From contig DAAP01000049.1 in NCBI GenBank assembly GCA_001701165.1, forward strand, positions 1 to 28,256: DNA of 28,256 nucleotides, written 5' to 3'. Below, one piece after another: positions 24,492-28,256 of the stretch. The notes beneath the pieces are model-generated. The model did not search any database. It saw only the letters and a list, made by a program, of their open reading frames with translations, and was not told the origin of the DNA. Source of the stretch: Bacteroidales bacterium H4. GTDB lineage: Bacteria; Bacteroidota; Bacteroidia; Bacteroidales; Muribaculaceae. Each line of letters begins with the position of its first letter. The stretch's first letter is position 1. Both the position numbers and the translations under genes were made by a program.

Positions 24492-25598
24492 TCAGCGTAG
24501 GATCTTGATACAGCGGCGTGTGCCGTCACTGTAGACGTCCGTACGGATGGTGATACCGCGCTCGGCGGGCGCTTCGAGTCGTCGTCCGTACAGGTCGTGG
24601 TACTCGGTGGCGACGATGCCGGCATCGTCCGCCGTCACGTCATTTACGCCGTCCTTGATAGGCAGAATAGTTTTGAAATTCTTCCATCCCGGAGCGGCCT
24701 TGTATGCCTCGATAGCTTCTTCGGGCACATACAACGTAGCGCGGTCACACATTGTAGGATAGTATCCGTATGGATATGGATCTTCCGGGTTGACTTCCGG
24801 ATACTGCGGGTCTTGCTCTGATTTTTCGAGGTCAAACGCCTGGACGCTTGCTATAGGAGGTGACATATATTCGCAGACGATTGTTTCAATACTATATGAG
24901 TTACGACAAAAGCATTCATCAAACATCGGCACATTTGCGGTGTCTGCCGATTTAGATATCTTTAAATATTTAAGATTATATGCTGATAGGGCGTTATTAC
25001 ACATCTTCATACTACCGGGAATTATTATGCTATCATTATCACAGTTCACTCCGCGACATGGGCATAGCGTCAATCCATCTTCAAAGATGATGTGAGAAGC
25101 TGAAACCGAGATGTGCTCCGCAAAATCCGTCACTGTTTTGGGTATGACCAATGTGTCCGGCTTGTATGTCAAGCCGAAAAGCTCGGTAACGCTTGTCGGA
25201 ATATTTATGCTCTTGATTTTCCTCTTTCTGCCGAGTAGGCCGCAAATTCTTTTTATGGTTCCCGGCAAGGTTATCTCTAACGATGAATCTTCGTTCTCTT
25301 CATAATTTGACAGTCCATGGAAGATTACGACATCATATTTTTCCCCTTCTATAACGACCGAAGAAGGTATGTTGACTTTCCCCGAGAATTTCAGGGATTT
25401 GTCTTCGGAGAGTATCACGTAGGCTCCGGTATGGTCTACCTTGCCTGTTGCGGCATCAGCATCTGTCACTACAATATACTCTATACCATCAACATTGTAT
25501 GTCGGTTTGCCATTATAGGTGCGGCCGGTCTTAAACGCAAAGGCTTGCACCCCCACGCCTAAAAGCACAATCAACAGAACTATTATTGCTCGTTTCAT
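24492..25598 (-). CDS. BspA-like leucine-rich-repeat surface protein
   Basis: 368 residues. A signal peptide (1-21) precedes a region with several BspA-type leucine-rich repeats (LRR_5 style), seen as INIPTSVTEL, TLVIPKTVTDF, IIIPGSMKMC and LKYLKISKSAD, then the cap-like stretch ATLYVPEEAIEAYKAAPGW (288-306) that ends these proteins in Bacteroidales. The last 40 residues (EYHDLYGRR, then GITIRTDVYSDGT, RRCIKILR) match the layout of a type IX secretion C-terminal sorting domain (type A), so it is probably exported to the surface or medium. The start codon lies 3 nt after the stop of the C25 protease gene, so the two are probably co-expressed. The C-terminal third has much higher GC than the middle. 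Confidence 0.8.
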   Translation of the reverse strand: MKRAIIVLLIVLLGVGVQAFAFKTGRTYNGKPTYNVDGIEYIVVTDADAATGKVDHTGAYVILSEDKSLKFSGKVNIPSSVVIEGEKYDVVIFHGLSNYEENEDSSLEITLPGTIKRICGLLGRKRKIKSINIPTSVTELFGLTYKPDTLVIPKTVTDFAEHISVSASHIIFEDGLTLCPCRGVNCDNDSIIIPGSMKMCNNALSAYNLKYLKISKSADTANVPMFDECFCRNSYSIETIVCEYMSPPIASVQAFDLEKSEQDPQYPEVNPEDPYPYGYYPTMCDRATLYVPEEAIEAYKAAPGWKNFKTILPIKDGVNDVTADDAGIVATEYHDLYGRRLEAPAERGITIRTDVYSDGTRRCIKILR

Positions 25599-25601
25599 AT
25601 C

Positions 25602-28094
25602 TTATTGTTTTAGTAATTTGTATGTATCCACTACTTCGCCATCCACCATCATTGAAATAACGCAGATGCCGATCGGCGCGGAAGCCAAGTGGATTATTTG
25701 CTTATTCTCTTGCTCGGTTATTTCAATCGTGGTCTGGATTGCGTTGTTGTTGAGATCTGTTACAGCAAAAGACACATGTCCACTTGTGTTTAGTGAATAT
25801 GTGACAGTGGCTTTCTGTGTTGTCCGGTCGTAAACAACGCTTTTGATTTTCCCTTTGGAAAATTGTATTGGTGTCCTACCGCAGAATATTTCTCGGTAAG
25901 GAACTTTATTGTGTCCGGTTACTACAATTTCCAAAGTATCTCCGGTTATTGAAATTTTGTTTTCAGGAGCGAGCGACCCAGATGTTATGGATCGCGTGAT
26001 GAATTTGCCCGTGCGTAAGTTTTTTATAACAGCCTTAGCCGGAAGTTCTTGTGTACCTATATTGATTGTCAAATATTTGTCCGTAGAGAGGCAAGTAACA
26101 CTACTGAATGGCGTGGGAGCTTTCGTTGTATAGTTAATCGTTGGATCACCAAAAACACTGAATGTTTCTCTGTTATAATCTATTTCTGATTTATCAGTAG
26201 CAATGTTGCCACAGTCCCAGTAACCGCCGCCATTTTCTAATTCAAGGCGTAAATGCCCACTATTCAATATGTCATATAGGTTGTATACGGGTGTTCTTGT
26301 CGTGCTATCTGACCAACCATCGAAACTGTAAACGTTTGGCCATATTGCATCAATCATGCCCAACAATAAAGCATCACTCCATCCAAGATATGTTTCGAAT
26401 GTTGAGGCAATGACAGCAATTGCGCCTGATCTTTGTCTAAAAAGCTCTGCTGTGATACAATTGGCATAACGTGTATGGTCTGCAGTGCTACAAGCAATAC
26501 TGAAAACTAATGGAGCTGAGTTGGTGAATGTAAAGTTGCGACAATCTGAATCAAGGAAAGTAAAGCCACTCCATCTGTCTGTTCCTCCATGTCCATTATA
26601 TATACCAAGATTTACCCCCCCATTAAATGCGTTTATTATGTCGTATTTTGTGCCAGCCCAAGCGAACTGAGGATATCGCAAGTAATCAGGTATCGGTTCG
26701 GCCACAGAGTGTATACCTCCATTTTGATAGTGTGGATACCAAACTGTTGGGTAATGACCGGGGTCGGCAGTATAGATTCTTTGTGCATCTATATCGTAGC
26801 TGCTAAGAATAGAATGAACATCCTCAAGGGTTGGAAGAAAGCGTCCATTTGGTTCATCGGACCAATATTTTGTAGCCAAGAAAGCCCTATCGTATACTTC
26901 CGGTGATGAATATAGGCCTTTTTCATATTTGATAACCTTTGCAACATATGCATCTACATGTTGTTTACAATTCGCTAAAACTCGCCCATATGCTACATCC
27001 GGAATTGAATCGTTCGGCCCATCCATACACATATACGACAAATCTGTAAGACAACGATGTCTGTATTTCAAGGGCGTAACTCCATGTGTTCCCATAATCA
27101 AAACAGTCGTAAGATTTTGGTCGTGGTTGTAGTGATACTTAATTATGCTATCAACTATCTCCGGTGTCCAGACTCCTCTTTCGACGACATGAACTCTGTA
27201 TCCGAGATTCTTCTTCCATTCTTTAAGACTATCTGTGGCTTCAGTGAAACTAGTATCCTTGGTTTTATAAGATATGACCAGCATATCCTCTGTTGTGTCA
27301 TATAAATCTATTTCTGTAGGCGGTTCTTTATCGCCTATTATGTCTCCGATGATGCCCATTGTTGCCACCTGCCTATCTGTCGAAAAGGATACGGCCTCCT
27401 CGCCGAGGGCCTCGGTAAGCATTCGGTCGGTGTAGGCATTGAAGGCGGCGGAGCGTGTAACACCGGCGGCAGACTGTGTTTGTGCCTGCACGGTATAGGC
27501 GATGTCGATATCGAGGGACGTGAAGACGCGCAGCACGCCCGTTGCACGGTCATACTTCATAGGCATCACCGTGATGGTGTATATCGGACGGTCGCGGTAG
27601 GTCTGCGTATCGGTCACGCGTGCAAGGTCCGATGGCATAAAACCCGAGTAATCCACGCGTGCCACCGCTATTTGATGCGGTTGACCGATGGAATCATACT
27701 CTATCCGCGGATTATGGTCAAGATTGACCGGGATATCGATGTAAGTACTGTCGCGTACGATGATTTGCGGCGTTCCGCTGCCCTCGGGAGCAATGCGGAA
27801 TGCCTTGTAGGGTAGTGCCGGCAGCCCGGCAAAGGTGGTAGAGGACAGTCCGGGTACAGACACACGGCACGTCCCGACGACAGAGTCGGTAACAGTGCGG
27901 TCGATGCGGTTGAGGATGAGCAAGACGGACATGCCGTCATCCGTCTTGGACATCCGGAAGTCATAAGGGTCGGCATCCGGATCTGCGTTCGGTAGGACAA
28001 AGCCTCCCGGTGTGGCCGTCTGTGCATATGCACAGCACACGCCCAAAGCCACTGCCGTCAGCAGCGCTTTCAGTCGGTCGGAGGTTCTTTTCAT
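25602..28094 (-). CDS. Gingipain-like cysteine peptidase, family C25
   Basis: 830 residues: signal peptide (1-24, ending AYA), a propeptide-like N-terminal domain (about 30-245), a C25 catalytic domain (about 258-660), an Ig-like or beta domain, and a C-terminal sorting-like segment (about 765-830, with APIGICVISMMVDGE and a basic end). The catalytic dyad is visible as His502 in IYNGHGGTDRW and Cys535 in VFSIACSTADH, and SVFGDPTINY (646-655) closes the domain as in other C25 proteins. It is expected to be secreted by the type IX system and activated by removal of the propeptide. Substrate preference (Arg, Lys or other) cannot be read. A G7 tract lies about ten codons before the His. It shares a promoter with the BspA-like gene downstream. 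Confidence 0.88.
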   Translation of the reverse strand: MKRTSDRLKALLTAVALGVCCAYAQTATPGGFVLPNADPDADPYDFRMSKTDDGMSVLLILNRIDRTVTDSVVGTCRVSVPGLSSTTFAGLPALPYKAFRIAPEGSGTPQIIVRDSTYIDIPVNLDHNPRIEYDSIGQPHQIAVARVDYSGFMPSDLARVTDTQTYRDRPIYTITVMPMKYDRATGVLRVFTSLDIDIAYTVQAQTQSAAGVTRSAAFNAYTDRMLTEALGEEAVSFSTDRQVATMGIIGDIIGDKEPPTEIDLYDTTEDMLVISYKTKDTSFTEATDSLKEWKKNLGYRVHVVERGVWTPEIVDSIIKYHYNHDQNLTTVLIMGTHGVTPLKYRHRCLTDLSYMCMDGPNDSIPDVAYGRVLANCKQHVDAYVAKVIKYEKGLYSSPEVYDRAFLATKYWSDEPNGRFLPTLEDVHSILSSYDIDAQRIYTADPGHYPTVWYPHYQNGGIHSVAEPIPDYLRYPQFAWAGTKYDIINAFNGGVNLGIYNGHGGTDRWSGFTFLDSDCRNFTFTNSAPLVFSIACSTADHTRYANCITAELFRQRSGAIAVIASTFETYLGWSDALLLGMIDAIWPNVYSFDGWSDSTTRTPVYNLYDILNSGHLRLELENGGGYWDCGNIATDKSEIDYNRETFSVFGDPTINYTTKAPTPFSSVTCLSTDKYLTINIGTQELPAKAVIKNLRTGKFITRSITSGSLAPENKISITGDTLEIVVTGHNKVPYREIFCGRTPIQFSKGKIKSVVYDRTTQKATVTYSLNTSGHVSFAVTDLNNNAIQTTIEITEQENKQIIHLASAPIGICVISMMVDGEVVDTYKLLKQ
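26615..26621 (-). repeat. G7 homopolymer inside the C25 gene
   Basis: Seven consecutive C's on the plus strand (seven G's on the coding strand) encode Gly492-Gly493 and the first base of Val494, ten codons before the predicted catalytic His. Tracts of this kind can slip during replication. Confidence 0.9.
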
Positions 28095-28177
28095 ATTGCG
28101 TTGGATATTAGGGTTATTTATCTCTCCTATCTAAGATGTTTGGGCTAAACAGCAACGGGACGGAGAGATATTCGTTG

Positions 28178-28208
28178 CAAATATACCCACTTATTCCTCC
28201 GAATGCAA
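28178..28208 (-). promoter_or_regulatory. Promoter of the C25-BspA gene pair
   Basis: On the minus strand a -7 box TATATTTG (28185-28178) matches TAnnTTTG, and a TTG core (28208-28206) lies 20 nt upstream, the expected -33 distance. Transcription would start near 28173, giving a leader of about 79 nt before the ATG at 28094. The rest of the window edge, to 28256, shows no gene. Confidence 0.65.
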
Positions 28209-28256
28209 GTTTTTGACCAATTATTTTCCGAAATATTTTCCTGACTTTATCACTCA

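Noticed and set aside
1..28256. tRNA, rRNA, CRISPR arrays, insertion sequences and prophage genes
   Set aside because: I saw no tRNA-like cloverleaf, no regularly spaced repeats and no transposase, integrase or phage structural motif; a dedicated scan was not possible here.

Overview
The window looks like a chromosomal segment of a gut Bacteroidales bacterium, most likely Muribaculaceae-like. The evidence is the gene content (purH-mreBCD-mrdA-rodA order, DUF4923 and Porin_10-type proteins, a C25/gingipain-like protease, BspA-like repeats with C-terminal sorting domains), promoter-like TAnnTTTG boxes typical of Bacteroidota sigma-ABfr, and the general lack of strong Shine-Dalgarno sites. The family-level assignment is inference. 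No rRNA, tRNA, CRISPR array, transposase or phage gene is visible.

Layout. (1) 1-1755, minus strand: three small unrecognised exported proteins in an AT-rich stretch with several inverted repeats and a 342-nt gene-free region that may hold a structured RNA or leader. (2) 1756-3276, minus: a compact glycerate kinase and rpsO (ribosomal protein S15), the latter with a clear promoter and intrinsic terminator. (3) 3498-9581, plus: a membrane-bound FlaA1/WbpM/PglF-type UDP-sugar 4,6-dehydratase, a DUF4923 exported protein, a Porin_10-like outer membrane protein and a membrane-anchored solute-binding-like protein. (4) 9774-17582, plus: purH followed by the rod-shape and elongasome genes mreB, mreC, mreD, mrdA (PBP2) and rodA. 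(5) 17739-24451, plus: a probable transcription unit running Wzi-like outer membrane protein, small lipoprotein, LegB-type dehydratase, NeuD/PglD-type acetyltransferase, NeuB/LegI-type nonulosonate synthase and ABC-F ATPase, closed by a 13-bp hairpin. (6) 24492-28185, minus: a C25 peptidase gene followed after 3 nt by a BspA-like leucine-rich-repeat protein. Both appear to be type IX secretion cargo and share a promoter at 28178-28185.

Themes. Most genes serve the envelope: peptidoglycan elongation, outer membrane proteins, surface glycan precursors and secreted proteins. The observations most worth a second look are: the abbreviated nonulosonic-acid gene set tied to a Wzi-like protein, with no aminotransferase, hydrolase or CMP-transferase beside it; a promoter box so close to the Wzi-like start codon that the mRNA would be nearly leaderless; an AT-rich block spanning the C25/BspA boundary whose edge falls at the propeptide/catalytic junction of the protease; a G7 tract just ahead of the protease's catalytic His; and the structured region and intra-operon hairpin around the three small exported proteins.
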